Positions 33,601 to 34,390 of a DNA stretch of 64,000 nucleotides are shown in pieces. The stretch lies in assembly GCA_025992705.1 (NCBI GenBank), contig DAJPGJ010000001.1, positions 1,674,001-1,738,000 on the forward strand, read 5' to 3'. The position numbers and the translations under genes were made by a program. Position 1 is the stretch's first letter. Each line of letters begins with the position of its first letter. Under the pieces are notes generated by a model. It was not told where the DNA came from and did not search any database. It saw nothing but the letters and a program-made list of their open reading frames with translations. The stretch comes from Coriobacteriaceae bacterium. GTDB lineage: Bacteria > Actinomycetota > Coriobacteriia > Coriobacteriales > QAMH01.

Positions 33601-34329
33601 GCCACCGGCAGTGATCGTCAGCACATGATTCTTGTACTCCCAGGTGATGTTCGCGTTGTCCGAGAACGTGTTGGTACCGGCTGCAGCAGGTGCCATGACC
33701 GGCGCATTTGCGGCGGATAGGTAACGTACCGGACCGTAGACCTCATCTGTCATTTCGAGCGAAGTCGAGAAATCTCCTTCCTCGGGTTCCTCGATGCCAG
33801 GCACGTCGACCTGGTCGGGAGTGGTCTCCTCCTCAGCGGTAGTGGTTTCTTCGGGGGTGGGATTCTCGACGTTCTCCGTGGCGGCGGGATCTTCGTCGGC
33901 CGTCTCCCCCTCTGTCATTTCGAGCGGAGTCGAGAAATCTCCATCTTCCGCGCCAGAAATCTGCTGGTCAGAAGCATCTTCGGAGAAGTCTTCCGCGCCA
34001 TTCTCGGCAACAGCGCCCTCTCCTGCCATTTCGGGCGAAGCGAACACAGCGAGCGAAGTCGAGAAATCTCCACCTTCCGCGCCAGAAATCGCCTGGTCAA
34101 CAGGAGTGCCAGCGGAATCATCCGCGCCTGCGTTTACAGCATCATCGCTCGTGGCGCTTTGGGCAACCAGGAGCGTATCGTCTGCAAAAGCGGCGGGGGT
34201 GAAAACCGTGGCGGAAATTGCCGAAATGGTGAGACTGAGGAAGATCGCTGCAACGACCATATATATAACGCGCGCACGCGCGCGTAACGCACGTGCACCG
34301 CGAAAGATATTTTCGTTGCTTTGGATCAT
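1..34329 (-). CDS. Giant secreted repeat protein (BspA-like plus InlB/MucBP-like repeats), 3' end outside window
   Basis: One frame stays open from the ATG at 34329 to the left edge, so at least 11,443 residues are encoded. The start is supported by AGGAAAG eight bases upstream and by a good promoter. Residues 1-49 form a signal peptide: an Arg-rich n-region, a hydrophobic core around VVAAIFLSLTI, and AFA before Asp50. Residues 50-213 are acidic and rich in Pro, Thr and Glu. Residues about 214-6,220 hold 19 modules, each with a WWxY/LxIGxD beta motif and BspA-like (DUF285) units such as VSNVTDMSYMF. From about 6,220 to the edge run Listeria-Bacteroides repeats (GYxxxGW...LYAVW) and MucBP-like repeats (GDGSTVLKLYY). 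The families point to an extracellular adhesin or matrix role, which is inference. Any cell-wall anchor must lie beyond position 1. No other gene lies between its promoter and the window edge. Confidence 0.92.
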   Translation of the reverse strand, partial: MIQSNENIFRGARALRARARVIYMVVAAIFLSLTISAISATVFTPAAFADDTLLVAQSATSDDAVNAGADDSAGTPVDQAISGAEGGDFSTSLAVFASPEMAGEGAVAENGAEDFSEDASDQQISGAEDGDFSTPLEMTEGETADEDPAATENVENPTPEETTTAEEETTPDQVDVPGIEEPEEGDFSTSLEMTDEVYGPVRYLSAANAPVMAPAAAGTNTFSDNANITWEYKNHVLTITAGGSDKQLTTSLTGSNLPWLTSTTSAVSRADIHSIKFVANGSGGKVTPLDLTSWFADYTALTTIDVTNLDVSKAVSFDKMFQNAKVLTTITGMETWKTDSGISFQDMFANVEKLESLDLSGVYTATGSGSNVADGTEKNRLDMLAGMKSLRTITLHPDTALTDTGIERISSRNDDLGYWMATRVVQGEINVWQGKPSELIQRWGTNGAADNGLKANFTLNFFPEGYFTSNSAIKWSYNWNRKTLEIELDPSIAHTDFAVTETASQLPWLRAVPSDLINIITFHETIDGTNTYKMVAPASIANWFADYVNLSVFRGSGLDVSNVTDFSGLFKGCINAANIDMTGWVMGASANISEMLGDCRSLKTITVSDTTRIAGAGLLNISSMNKANGVWERYDDKGKVKDPWFGTTDNLERRYNGTILGAAHGDATYRFNTILRGGRFDNDNTWWKFDNVNNILSIGADDDEDGETLGKLISETASANGTRYMPWLEQVDGQPIVTIRNVEQIKTYNGAQPADMSYWFKDFVKLFDFDGTGLDTSQCVGFTGLFMNDVDLGGVNNGVLDISSFDMSHSMSANRADMFKGVNKLLNIKLGPKVQLIGSGLDKLDLHDQTSGTWVRKGSDTDYWIGTSASLLNRYGNAASEGAALGEAALYFWDVTLLRNVFQSNGNIWWEYDSDAATLRIGATNPSGNVTITERPDPVNVQNDQPWLLVIGKAAGSGEPARALGRSSIRYIVFEDKLHMLYPADWFKDYVNLENLRFAKGMDFTGATSLANFCANCTAMHTISGMGNFTNTTGITSVAHMFDGTRFATLAGVDVFDTSNVTDFSYFLANNTVLRTFDKAAAWNTSKGTNFSYFFYNNRSLSTLDISGWDMSKATTASSRENFLAGLNSLEMLFLGDKIILTNSGLGDATLAPDRAQDKGSFQASTFDPSTATNASVTHKWLGPSADLERRYPVTSRNYGSNFLYEWRARNYSGRFSDANGGDMAWWKYDAVTGMLTVGTDTTNPIQLALDPTEAEAAWIPVIDAIYEAENQYDGLANVKSFVAEALNGNPTIRLSAWSLANLFATYYTGLTSFNGAGLATDLVISLASMFEGCDSLVSFTGVENWDTGKVTTVNSMFKDTKSAIQIEGTQNWNTAAVTDFSSMFENATGVESILNIGTWDVSAGTTFENMFNGATSLKYLNIAFTPAAGGHMNVTANRNGMLANAPAILELTVGNNSYLADTGIDDNHKSSRGSWERRDESFTIVWFGTTKNLMVRYPVSDPASDLGVVKYTWEEGTLRGRFTNENAWWQFTYTDDEKTHGDLIIGLIDTSTGADHVITETAAELPWADAFGDNRVSAITMQNGVTFVGNNLEGWFENYTALEHFDGTSMNVSGATSLANLFKGDDKLIVVEGLSNWSVHNVLSYDSMFEGCASVTSIDVHGWEMNVNATRVNMFKGLDSIISLYLGQYISLEGTALFDSDTRNATMGSWMRATKDADAVLYADDPWFGSSDDLVRRYENPAGNDHGWKNTDTYGAYYYWQTGVFRGRFGENDNAWWSYDRGTLTFGMDLPEVWSSENTVEPVVTDRSIYEADTIDPETGKVVKGEHSSQLPWEKASSVDGMFNAWTDVVSVTAQTTEYNGVTYKINPRNLSFWFKDYKGLKSFDGVNINMKSDEQSFESLFEGCTSLAVLNFSGWEWDGDMERTNMLANLPALSSLTIKRVVLEGTGLGLDVNGKELAARAANVGRWVMDNNIVHDVPWFGPTAKLVSRYDVILSVAIDDEHLYTWDSKYAGSRVDNNPNAWWIFSLVDDEENDVKKGTLIMGSDASEDRDIHKSGTATLVDGKMEYSGSTLQWALSPGTTVVKTGTLDNIVEITEDLIAGIPNIAAVKHVSTFSTLVPQDTMLGWFSNMVNLESFDGTFLDVSHVTNFNGLFAGCKKLAYVKIGNWIMHDAGRDADVTDMFRDCQSLYKLTVGKGVVLSQASGLSETLTNREPDKGTWIYNLWFGSSSDLADDYTNAGVSSAADALYTNGSVVSTEITYTWDEGNLGGRFPSNPNVWWRYTGVVRDGMVGLRVGLLRIGSDSEDNNAITETSVQLPWRKLLKNVNTITEVRTAADGSYPVSVKDLSGWFGTYLAADNSTRAHTGLDTFKGEGFILDKPGNECISLEGMFDGATKLAKATGMEHWKTSTVRSYVRMFYACQVLFDLDIQDWDMTTAHIQDTPTTQDMFHGMGSFHMGLASLTLGPNAVLEGTNLAMLLPNQQEGRTFHNTGDGVWVMGDALNSDAITGDTDTPWWDTTTALVERYKLDKTGQRAAASIATKTTPATVAPPADLIHKYTWTPGMLGGNFASNANVWWKIDHDTRDLTIGLHNKDLCNVVTEYNHLVDGELVDGYEQYMTPWYKIGAAISSFKVDTKNGKVAPLSLEGWFDEDCIFRNGGIAGSLGMPAWNANNIMDEWQRYASEEWINLDWESTAHGYKPSDGYNMCDSIGTNWTDWTYWFNPRYWTGWVENGVERVNVAEKIFTPVYLEAGETYYMSLDYKTRVEDWYNGWYWGYPDFSFELYDTLDRRTSTHRVTHVSMYANRGSWTHGSNTFSVSRSGIYYVGFDAQIFSDEYGVLTGWAARDLAVSKYTKFTYFDGSGLDTANTTSTERLFNNAVFLRDIIGVDDWDTTRVTTMQATFRNTKVLTTLDSIKEWNVSNVVNFSRMFEGMQSMDATLNLDWVTISAEDLSYMFLNNTFVPNTNYLKLWDVSKVTNYTGMFKNATALEDAAAISDWRLGIDVTSDLTEMFMNTPALAAIDTRGWNLGSPTIIDRMLCNATALRSMAFGVTTSLKGAYLGLDENGKQFPSRNARAGGWIRLNASKDWFGSTADVAALYPTLNWGDTVEGPYTYIWTDEQTGGNSFPSNEYAWWKYMKDSKTLIIGIDEEKANNPDFVNYHTWVTETFEELPWFVSEDGTENLIYTPEEIENVQFVSNVHVINPSRWFAGYVNLHSADLSGMRIDLAGDISGLFDGDVKLQSVIGLDDWYNEIGAASDAAIDEANKTLPTDKQLVKDDTIITSFENLFKDNTLLRELETLENWDVSTVTNMAGMFWGAATLNDISQLNNWTTAQVTTMENMFRGMLKLRKVDAVVNWDTSSCANFDGMFQDCKTVVSVDLTSPNWNTDAAIFPNGDGTNRLQAINMLAGMDALKFLYVKPTTILTGTGLEKSDTHEGRDGRWTQQTINGYVPWWGSATDLVERYPMEYNPELDPFGGPDGMNLTYRFEFGRPGGRFESNPYAWWYFDNDPESETYKTLVIGVDTEWVQVTVTKDGSGNKSFSYTKVPVDNFVVTETADYLPWLTPAAGAIELTPEAARPLIEHVTFNGNGITPTDISRWFAGLTNLKDADLAGVEMNQTRSIASLFEGDAKLETLNTGNKGQRWTAMPNVTTAASMFKGCAMLGAVTGMEYWDMNKVLNFTSMFQGCTVLPNRMIEQAGKWQLNTDAATSYSMANMFQNCATITTLDGLLDWNTSRVNSFAYMFENCASLLYANGVRNWTTDICMDYTAMFQGDRALKEFNAKNWVVDRNSAYENTFYLCLELDRCVLGEGWSSIKEPTRVDPFQNIINERFVTRTWTFTAPRWADGFYVDIHSWYMATSDWAGTAHLYFYDETGACVLTLNGSGSNRQLLVDGRYLRIVCSGQRFYESSLSAQVYWVYPELQIWECEEDHWTGTWNNINEGFDKYQATMAGTYVWGEGLAGARFDSNDRAWWTLEIRDDSYELVIAVDDGDVTRGKVNTDPALGKSVTETRFYVDEALKSQLGWSPCSRFKDYARYVKIVNTYDGINVLYPYSWFENNVKLESFDGSGMTMGDATDMNHMFNNDGKLASLTGVQNWDVSHVLDFSYMFNMCASLEDISELVGWHLNTDTGKTINMTHMFYGTRIMDLNPLAAPQPGQPTGWDMSHVLDTSYMFAENKFLVDQTPIAHWDMSTNVNFSYMFANDTALATMDLSRWQMRRVVSTSPYYAVNLENMLAGLSSLGQLTVGESSLLQGTAFNNSLSNHGPTDGMWQLTSTRDGIEDGLLFADGRSPWFGDTSKLAARYTNDPYSADALVFKWVPKQLGGRFDSNPYAWWRYDNDPESDTYGTLTLGVDDHDSTTKYVAADDDTTVYGKNVTELSGTVGGTEYVLPWLQVTDDEAAITDTSLPTTPKLVTKTIMAKTDVKNIVSFNGLLIDNPANWFAGYSAMESFDGTQMDVINATDISHMLQGTSSLTSLTGNWNVSNVTDMSYFLSGASSLESIAALTNWDVTKVTTMAHSFDGMKSLPNLDEIGSWQINSLEDASYAFANTGITNQLATMHWPILGTMNLTGMFAGSHELATVDISYWDTTSCTVTDMFKELRSLGADTGYLKVSGFNTLMGTNLDGISTRLANQGMWVRQETTPIEWFGNGNSLIKLYPATGKGVNEDTNVFTYSWDPTRLGGRFESNPHVWWIFYPNVLGDHAAKTLTIGSDPGCPSTEVTETNTGTTDEAGNVTNLLPWLVYNEHIDGPIVPKGNVVHFIAESEVTPVDAAGLAAESRGKSFEGWFSGYSVLKDFDGKGLVIGNGITSFKDMWNGDSSLTSIKNISHWDVSNITNMANLLKDNSSLETYGEFGTWTAGLGGGKLANISGLLYNNDKLTNDDLAYFGSWDVTGVTDMSYLLYDADAITTLVNLENWRASSLQTINYAFADMEELTTLDGLADWAPGRGGAVSLFTMAHMLENDLKLSDVMAITGSAAGGSFWDVSNVTDFSALFKNMGRNVWAQKVTKLDLSRWDMRSMTHRSVLPTVTDMMLLGTITAEDMDFSNFVELTLGPNVILEGTGLDQSGCQAGDYGVWVKNDTSIGSGVPVGNTGDLVRMYPASTSATGPVDVTVYTWDTTHLGGTFDSNHNIWWTYAKENFSNGEKTGTITLGAIDRSKPLYTFEVAADVPWKRLQETVSAFTVNDVNGKVAPVSLAEWFAEYPALEDFDGSKLDVKDVNSFYHMFYKTPSLLTFSGTENWNTSSAATFEGMFQESPQVIEIHMESWAMRYNHAKVTTLQPDGSTKTEYTWVVPKLTDMFLGTEHLRVLGLGESSVLEGSGMTDIVAVGPTRRGFWYQDTDDVDAPGVNKYLTTELANHYRAGLTDIPGTHVYYWVYNSAFKNENVWWKYDNKTYTLIMGVYDPLGNCVVEEFGDDLPWKGSINTEASNRVENVVTYNVNGGRIAPKSLEGWFEDYKSLITFDGTGLRVDDTGSFERLFKGDDKLETVDISNWVMVTGPRFAQASDATLTTLDPSVTDMFTGTDSIRELSTRYTVKLDGSGLNRKDGMWATGVFSDNHTPDDTLWFLNSERLRKNYPSATIEEASNAKTGAIRFNEHVVYYFVKGSGNMLHDNPDAAWAVVLEDTVVGNTTVHANEMYIGVRPEAENKEISGMRWRPWGPYTEKVTDIKTYGLLSPDYMYDWFNNSRYAYTQPLEEGMYLFHADNPQYNGYLYYQYDPHYYSGGGLAYEYWYGGLGSRNNGWYIKYMGTDEKYGHYYEMRYGSSTGNSITDVGHIGGYVYIYNYYSGDRGIWNRLLISPVNRPDLILDRYDGGNRLHWLSAPLGDWSNYRNANGYGYDHYYSDGSPRYWATSWGLERPYDPFPNLTTFDGTGLDVSRVVSFEHLFRDCPKLESVDFSNWEMKLDAKTDRMLKTNPKLSEIRLGNKCLLTESALDAHYDAMGRWETCDPDALLFDGKWWGTTQDLINRYSNEHNTHGYRIYQWNDGALGSRIGSNDRVWWYYTEDGFSPEGVHKPKVNPNSLVIGVDDGYLDAALNVTVSGFDQVPWYKFLKGGIIEHIYSFAGDKGKITPTTLNEWFYNKDGLYENNVTFDGSGFNTALVKDFTNVMRGQDWLAAVNFCGWDFADDAKIDNALTDTVRLKELTVNDDSSLRVLSTLPDHGAGRWIAMSVETVPTDKNPAYVGQFLNNTEIQAYYPAGGNDHGLVTWEWKNGTLLYFEKNVGDNSVTGNLETIFLERGLTYTLPTRDSDPTWHRAGYNLMYWNTKADGTGDEWQLGSEYLAEYAESITFWAQWYRDAYVTMTYVLDTGEGNYPLGPDAAISTGRAHSAGADLIGSDRLIWDGTAENAVEEGVTIQAPFVRPGYELSGWVYYTRQTIEGEEGDEPQVITTEHKVAFGDTLRLFDANAGAPGNTEIVFYACWTPLTGYNLIYDPAGGSYTPAPREVGYEDKNLMPTDADQMTKHGYRLAGWYATRLVNGVEEKIILDDQGNYLITAETMFRTIAASADTSVVTTLHAEWVVGNVDLVFTTDGNGYNGLGGVGTSPSITQTVPGDDTTKHNFVQTNPISDGHYHFSHWTVDFDPTWRWDDSLLPIDEITRIAFNTLGDGLWVDATFTAHFEPNEYEIVFAGGQGKHGEVAVGARPDEHAAFGTAFEAPAGTDFSLPGYIFVGWLTDEQVPRVLKAGTAYKDLTSANDVITLTAQWQAQTSTFTYIAQTGGTVSTPESTNSKPSLTLTFDRVSPTITTVIARPKPGYAFLEWRDTVTGDPIIAGNGVTITMNSDGSCSLSMVLPTGTLWPANASFTAAFKAATYTIHYEMPNDGSVGTVPADQTKTTGIKLRLTSLTADTVDPTLQREGYIFDGWKTVVGNKTYTFADGALLDFDLSTVQDAVVTLTPVWKATNYTIVFFRGADTAVGSMESQVFTYGVKQQLRDNAFQRNGYTFAGWATRINGEPLWTDCIEADSHGKMHYYLTTAGKEGQRIVVYALWDVITEYEVSFEVDGIDVDNVTLHDADPVMVPINGFAPANPTWTKNPDAKGSYELAYWSYITYHEVTGPEVGITQDITKIAITGRTIFTAHFDKDAFTVRYDPGSHGGYIETKDQTFFTGLTINSDMPLFANTGSAGTSQSPDFFDTATSNYVNVGKPKGEMGWIFLGWAWIDGDGIGWQDYSDAPITIDGLVYNRAEKPTKVTFRTTFVAQWTPTETIVRFQPNKGSIAPGHEAEMANKTLYVGDTVVLPAANAVFRDGYVFEGWSMEENGDATLQPGDKVAVVGSPGGMNIWAIWSKLSYTLHYDSQGGSSVADLTGVAWDGKNLVSVADPTRPGYTFAGWYSSPDTTIQEGLAKVDNDIPFSVIAKANGKDATEALATGAYLYAKWLQVEVMISYKPVIIDPETGEFVETTGGMTTPMVNSVGADFDIPKGASAYANPGYKFLRWQSVDGSQVSTDPLAFIPTKKHGELWGDELHAVYYAVFAPITYTITFNTNGGIGIMDAISAQFGETKKLPANNGQIARMGYDFIGWNTRADGSGTMIEDEGEVRNLSNLDNAMVRLYAMWVGKDFMLTLNANHGTPNADSGQDFDENGNISYLIKAGTSTRLPDARTFTRQGYVMDGWARTPDGELAYTPGSLYWMAGGETTLYVHWAPNTYTIRFAPDFVDATGVMDDVKAPMGKSVSLPANKFERGGYDFLRWRYTYEGETFYFNNMEAVKDLVPTDGAVAMLFAEWTPKLNTVVFENGDSGVISGVANPQQVLTGSKPSMKNLSVEGLPGYVLLGWDYEMRVEGAKALTGHITDPSDLVILGPTTFTAVWSKPIVVSYLPGEHGLFTPYEQGKTTFSNLPVTATPDSYRIALDADMVSIATGNPLGDGDWVFAGWRRAALDKDGKPTGQVFDYLVKDINPGDPFPFPGFRVEESSVTFTALWTRNIKITYQLGTDDEGNELGIENWANPNYGGENRVGTGAPVILSVESGNTIELANGDDLFRPGWRFEGWALSPEKAELALIAYLGVNDDGTKQEITLDGDDITLYAVWTELVYKIHYITDGGTYISPARLHWDEASVIPEEDPTWDGRTFNGWYSEDNTGVPAVSAPNGVKGTYGMTVAEFAALMNFDYRVTDMNVYAWWIPKNATLHYGVWQGVGGTVSVYEETIDSATGVPTGSIATPSKSYAFIGWVDASGRLVWTSENLVPTKTANEAWVDGTIWYAKFAYDTYTIRYDSNGAESGSIPDQYVGYDETTYLTENNERLQRKGFTFLGWSKEKHDYFVDGDAAREARDYVDGAQITSIVPKGQSIITLYAVWLMTGYKVNYVLTDQNDFYGEHYLGYIDDNLNGIKHIYGDQVTALQSTDTHNAHREGYNFAGWKYYTDNGTPVFVDFGATFEMPNYEITLEPNWRPISYTVQILPGEVPAANVIADYAFDEFLKYDANNMPYFEFEVAWDEMFDALQRFTAPGYEFVDWYVTGGQSWYVDVDGPHEPGWYKNFSDDLNGTAVVVFTARWRTEAQHVVFTTPDPNEGVIGGAYEQDIYIGDVVAYDKLAIQPAHKKYLAGWNAEEVVTVDGVSTTNTYTNLTLDEVANWEVKGKITFTAIWKDGFAIQYKEGREEIGVGIFGDFYGDHDHSHDIDGIEGKTLFAHVAPDSPTPAYNGMTFGQPRSIDNKLYSFAGWTYLDYATGQWLTIGQVDLSDIVVTEDRIYYAVWATAGYFIDFEPNFPTQPKYGDVEFKNGGEMDVQGMSFGVEVALAPNRYTANGFEFLGWSTKPVNHDLNTGAAALLFGTAFPANFDDDAVAAALDAWGTELILDKSMFRRLDDGTIAYGATIKLYAVWRVATYDVFIDNGDANSGEVTGDADQIAQKVPYGGGAVTDTITATPYNKHAFKGWDFEVTLDDGTTFNGTVADLSDLPIYGTVKVYANWERTYSLTYAPGTHGVWSVTDEGAHFEGLRAGDTPDTFPEFSAKNGLWTPPYQISLNGELAYHQLPKSNDENYIFDGWQSSDGRFFLTIADAAKALMTEPADGEGITLTATWIYAQVTIKFDPGAGEPVLDEYGNSLLAPKTAVPYTAVTLPSSLSATRTGYTLDGWMLDGVLYPVTYNGGVMVAPRHSVTMLAHWAEQVVTVTYHAEATNTTGSGYISGDGGSLHWEPFKPGFVLNGQGEQIAPVRSDTVSQKLLSVTGKAVDWEDGQTVVSDYPLIIKATARTGYHFLYWVDHNNNIVSYESSFVAPQSAAGVWENSEYYAIFAEDEDVKIYYRISDYDKGWLRWSSEELAPATGNPRGTELILLPGFELDHWEDDLGNIVGGPDDKIFFPPRYDTYNNSGYKGQDTYVSHVYTAVVKSAPAVKFKVEHYRQEESGTTFEFVEEATGYYAGPTNGFVAVVKHDDSGRYHLAQLSDTGKVLEGSLFQVLDADGNVIQTAVDFGLQDGEQLLMDDKFLHEGALNWVYDPEVSAQTSRIILTTTAEGEHVVRLYYSLHPSQYARIVYEVQNRLNDGTTEFGNGAYGATDPTYELVAPEALATGSTAQPAPAGFEFYGWFRSDGTRLTDGATFTYAPTIADLGLDVWEVGRAYTVYAVYRELADVTTYYGVKDGKGGTLSKEVEVYAPVSGAPSGPDITTAPGYVFDHWEDKDGNYILIDGTSIVPSLVTEDTQLMTETLRLFKDADGTYYNQDGKTYFAVFRFTKVDVTIEHYRVIEGEIVNAKEDGTLVTGINKPWIIENLKVLAESDIDGTVANPDFGNHGSYEPDWPGFTLDLTWGGTIKTAKVNPDGTTVLRLYYTANETTSFTVHSKLVYEDGTIVDYDDYIHGTTPDGVIHDDWGGITDTEMSLMVKIGDEWMLLDGSTPETTAVKGHQAPVIVPAGYEWDNSRIDQMRGIVKGDGSLELTVYFKPEHNGTSYSVEYWTVDGMNNLTRVHTDVFDMQTAGDPADAETDQSKLAPDVYARLMGYEFTMDTMDVTYEGNHVLVKSVIHADHIAGDGSTTLRVYYKALPRTLHYVTGTGTVWSDGGTDDSHDLALATGTQTSLIKGGVSRPGYEFKGWSLENYGLLTTGTASINEAQRMADNGLIITDDPWTVITSNDPVINLYAVWSALPTTYDVEVWVVNGDNSIEHYTTYDLVGVTGTTGNTVDFTDPTAPFESWGVNDDEKLMLGEDFVINVPGFLFMKNGYTPTPGQATVGGVTAPASSVYSAQIDATGTKLILFFNATEVEYTVRIQKMLSNGTVYDASTDTVKANAGSWAHAVATLPGPGDAGFDATASYYVVTDNMPGFELVWDLSPIVSTRIKGDGTSELVIMFRAKDYALTYDFMTPDAYWTSNDLNRDGINMAKVHSEDVITLPSNAAVTREGYELLGWATSAADAAAGIFDPNAAAGSKTYVTPASDVDVVLYAVWRAIEVPYTVEVYTVTADGTEKRRKDLEQLWLFADELGETLLKAPTDSLVGFDKNSPAPAGLLTAPTFTGYTFYPEYAKAINTGIVKGSGDLKLKLYYTPNQYGSNFVVEYWYWSPEGMPTKFDENTVPSERVWGTAGFVANANKNGAPTYIDASGNLVGPADANGHIHGDESDGRNSLSYLVKNIDGYMFQATKTWVYSQKSADSDSFIYSYLGIDGAIKQTTIKYGTVYGTHATGTIQGDNTLVLYLFYEPVERNLTFHPEPGGWFGGSDKFSTNSSTIHYVTGQKVPVPAAKDVDRKGYDLIGWTTVAGGTTPEYVAGTETANYVVTLAPDQHLYAVYAVRNDTKYTVEHYRVGVVLNPNGTIKHVINVEDTPIYTTTQIGTTEATGTGLPLTGGTDYPDLIGYNYYVGFNQYGDLVHADGSKVDPAIVELLSDTIMGDGSTTLRLYYVATPVSYTIEYWTVSGSGVATKYGERTDREGIAGTWAKADAEYMPGTTTSFLDYFTYAADGSQPILTLTHDAFDMVIPGYTYTPDTISLGGMTYRSDAYKKVNGDGSTVIKLYYMPKEYTLNLSLKLGASDAHWNLNYNGGGAEFLRNIDANDIAGRVVRSKEDIFLPSTAIASRDGYLLKGWYVGVEGVTLKGQASIDFYNDLATRIDQLRADSEFGGELTGWEYTTPDSDINITLYAVWVAQNSHFSIEHYKVIDGNVPANPAYVDTNPNYQYATGDQVTLSEVTRLWGSPIVDTTATFSDGGTIYDFRGYTFDATDALGVAVWTAEVLGDGSTVLKLYYTSNTDTDYVLEHYLVTGAGTIKGDAPIYVEHLEGLTDTMIVLADKEHSQALYTDPTTGKVYDFRGYVFRPRSDGPYRLVNGKYVQTDADATILGSGERVLKLYYLAQTVHLQLELGTADNDPADGVTDAHWLNAGRDISGNKLADSIITLPTADAAIRPGYELVGWYISDLGSNEEGKRSVEIANEIMGYHQLDTTGANNVFVPVGASYTVPQIGATLYAVWRAKEIEYEVERWQIVGSNIAAVKIDTVIRTGYTGDFAHGSFDGNDETVPLGYHLMGT
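16790..17290 (-). other. Tyr/Gly/Asn-rich insert near the end of the BspA region
   Basis: Residues about 5,680-5,845 are extremely rich in Tyr, Gly, Asn and Trp (LYYQYDPHYYSGGGLAYEYW, YGHYYEMRYGSS, GGYVYIYNYYSGDRG). The DNA is less GC-rich than on either side. The segment splits a module between LSPDYMYDWF and LTTFDGTGLDVS, at the same module position as the 25.8-26.3 kb insert. Confidence 0.45.
22540..22890 (-). other. Aromatic-rich insert between modules 12 and 13 of the giant protein
   Basis: Residues about 3,815-3,930 read TRTWTFTAPRWADGFYVDI, then HLYFYDETGACVLTLNGSG and later LRIVCSG. This is a beta-sandwich-like segment without BspA motifs. It resembles the 25.8-26.3 kb insert in composition and position within a module. 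It contains two of the few cysteines in the giant protein. Its function is unknown. Confidence 0.45.
25830..26310 (-). other. Aromatic-rich insert in module 10 of the giant protein
   Basis: Around residues 2,675-2,835 the BspA pattern is interrupted by a stretch full of Trp, Tyr and Asn (TYWFNPRYWTGW, EDWYNGWYWGYPDF) ending in a beta-rich SGIYYVGFDAQIF segment. It looks like a separate jelly-roll or carbohydrate-binding-type domain inserted between LEGWF and FTYFDGSGLD of one module. The family is not identifiable by eye. Local DNA is poorer in GC than its surroundings. Confidence 0.5.
33748..34071 (-). repeat. Three in-frame copies of the dispersed CATTTCGAGCG...AGAAATCTC repeat inside coding sequence
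   Basis: Copies lie at 33748-33777, 33913-33942 and 34024-34071 (the third is longer). On the plus strand each begins like TGTCATTTCGAGCG and ends with GTCGAGAAATCTCC. Read on the coding strand they give GDFSTSLEMT, GDFSTPLEMT and GDFSTSLAVFASPEMA. The same repeat is intergenic elsewhere in this window, at 36027-36161, 37518-37565 and 61086-61241. All three copies keep the giant gene in frame and sit in the acidic leader just after the signal peptide. Confidence 0.85.
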
Positions 34330-34337
34330 TCGTATTA

Positions 34338-34390
34338 CTTTCCTCACTCACCGGCATGCGCAATGTACAAAATCGCGTTTTGCCTTGCAA
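34338..34390 (-). promoter_or_regulatory. Promoter and ribosome-binding site of the giant gene
   Basis: On the minus strand, TTGCAA (34385-34390) and TACATT (34362-34367) are separated by 17 bases, a good match to a housekeeping sigma promoter. The Shine-Dalgarno-like AGGAAAG (34338-34344) lies eight bases before the ATG at 34329. The implied 5' leader is only about 25-30 bases. Confidence 0.65.

Larger units (their letters stand above)
15650..33690 (-). repeat. 19 tandem Trp-Trp/BspA-like (DUF285) modules
   Basis: Inside the giant gene, a module of roughly 0.7-1.6 kb recurs. In order it has a WW[KRTY]Y strand motif with LxIGxDD, a VTET...LPW segment, a WFxxYxxLxxFDGTGLDVS segment, two to six BspA-type units (NVTDMSxMFxGxxSLxxLD), an LGxNxxLEGTGL element, GxWxxxxxxPWFG, and an RYP...YTWxxxxLGGRF linker. 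I counted 19 WW-type starts, at about 33650, 32910, 32270, 31600, 30650, 29740, 28995, 28260, 27490, 26600, 24930, 23820, 22430, 21320, 20260, 18940, 18170, 17480 and 16330. The first two and the eighteenth are degenerate, lacking one or both tryptophans. Modules differ clearly at the DNA level, so this is an old or strongly diversified expansion rather than recent copying. Confidence 0.85.

Noticed and set aside
13..33720. Very long plus-strand open frames (up to 2,988 codons) across the first 34 kb
   Set aside because: They are exactly codon-aligned antisense images of the giant minus-strand gene, a usual effect of high-GC codon use. They have no domains and break wherever the aromatic inserts occur.
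1..34329. CRISPR or DNA-level tandem repeats within the giant gene
   Set aside because: Modules repeat at protein level but differ clearly in DNA; no short identical repeats with spacers.
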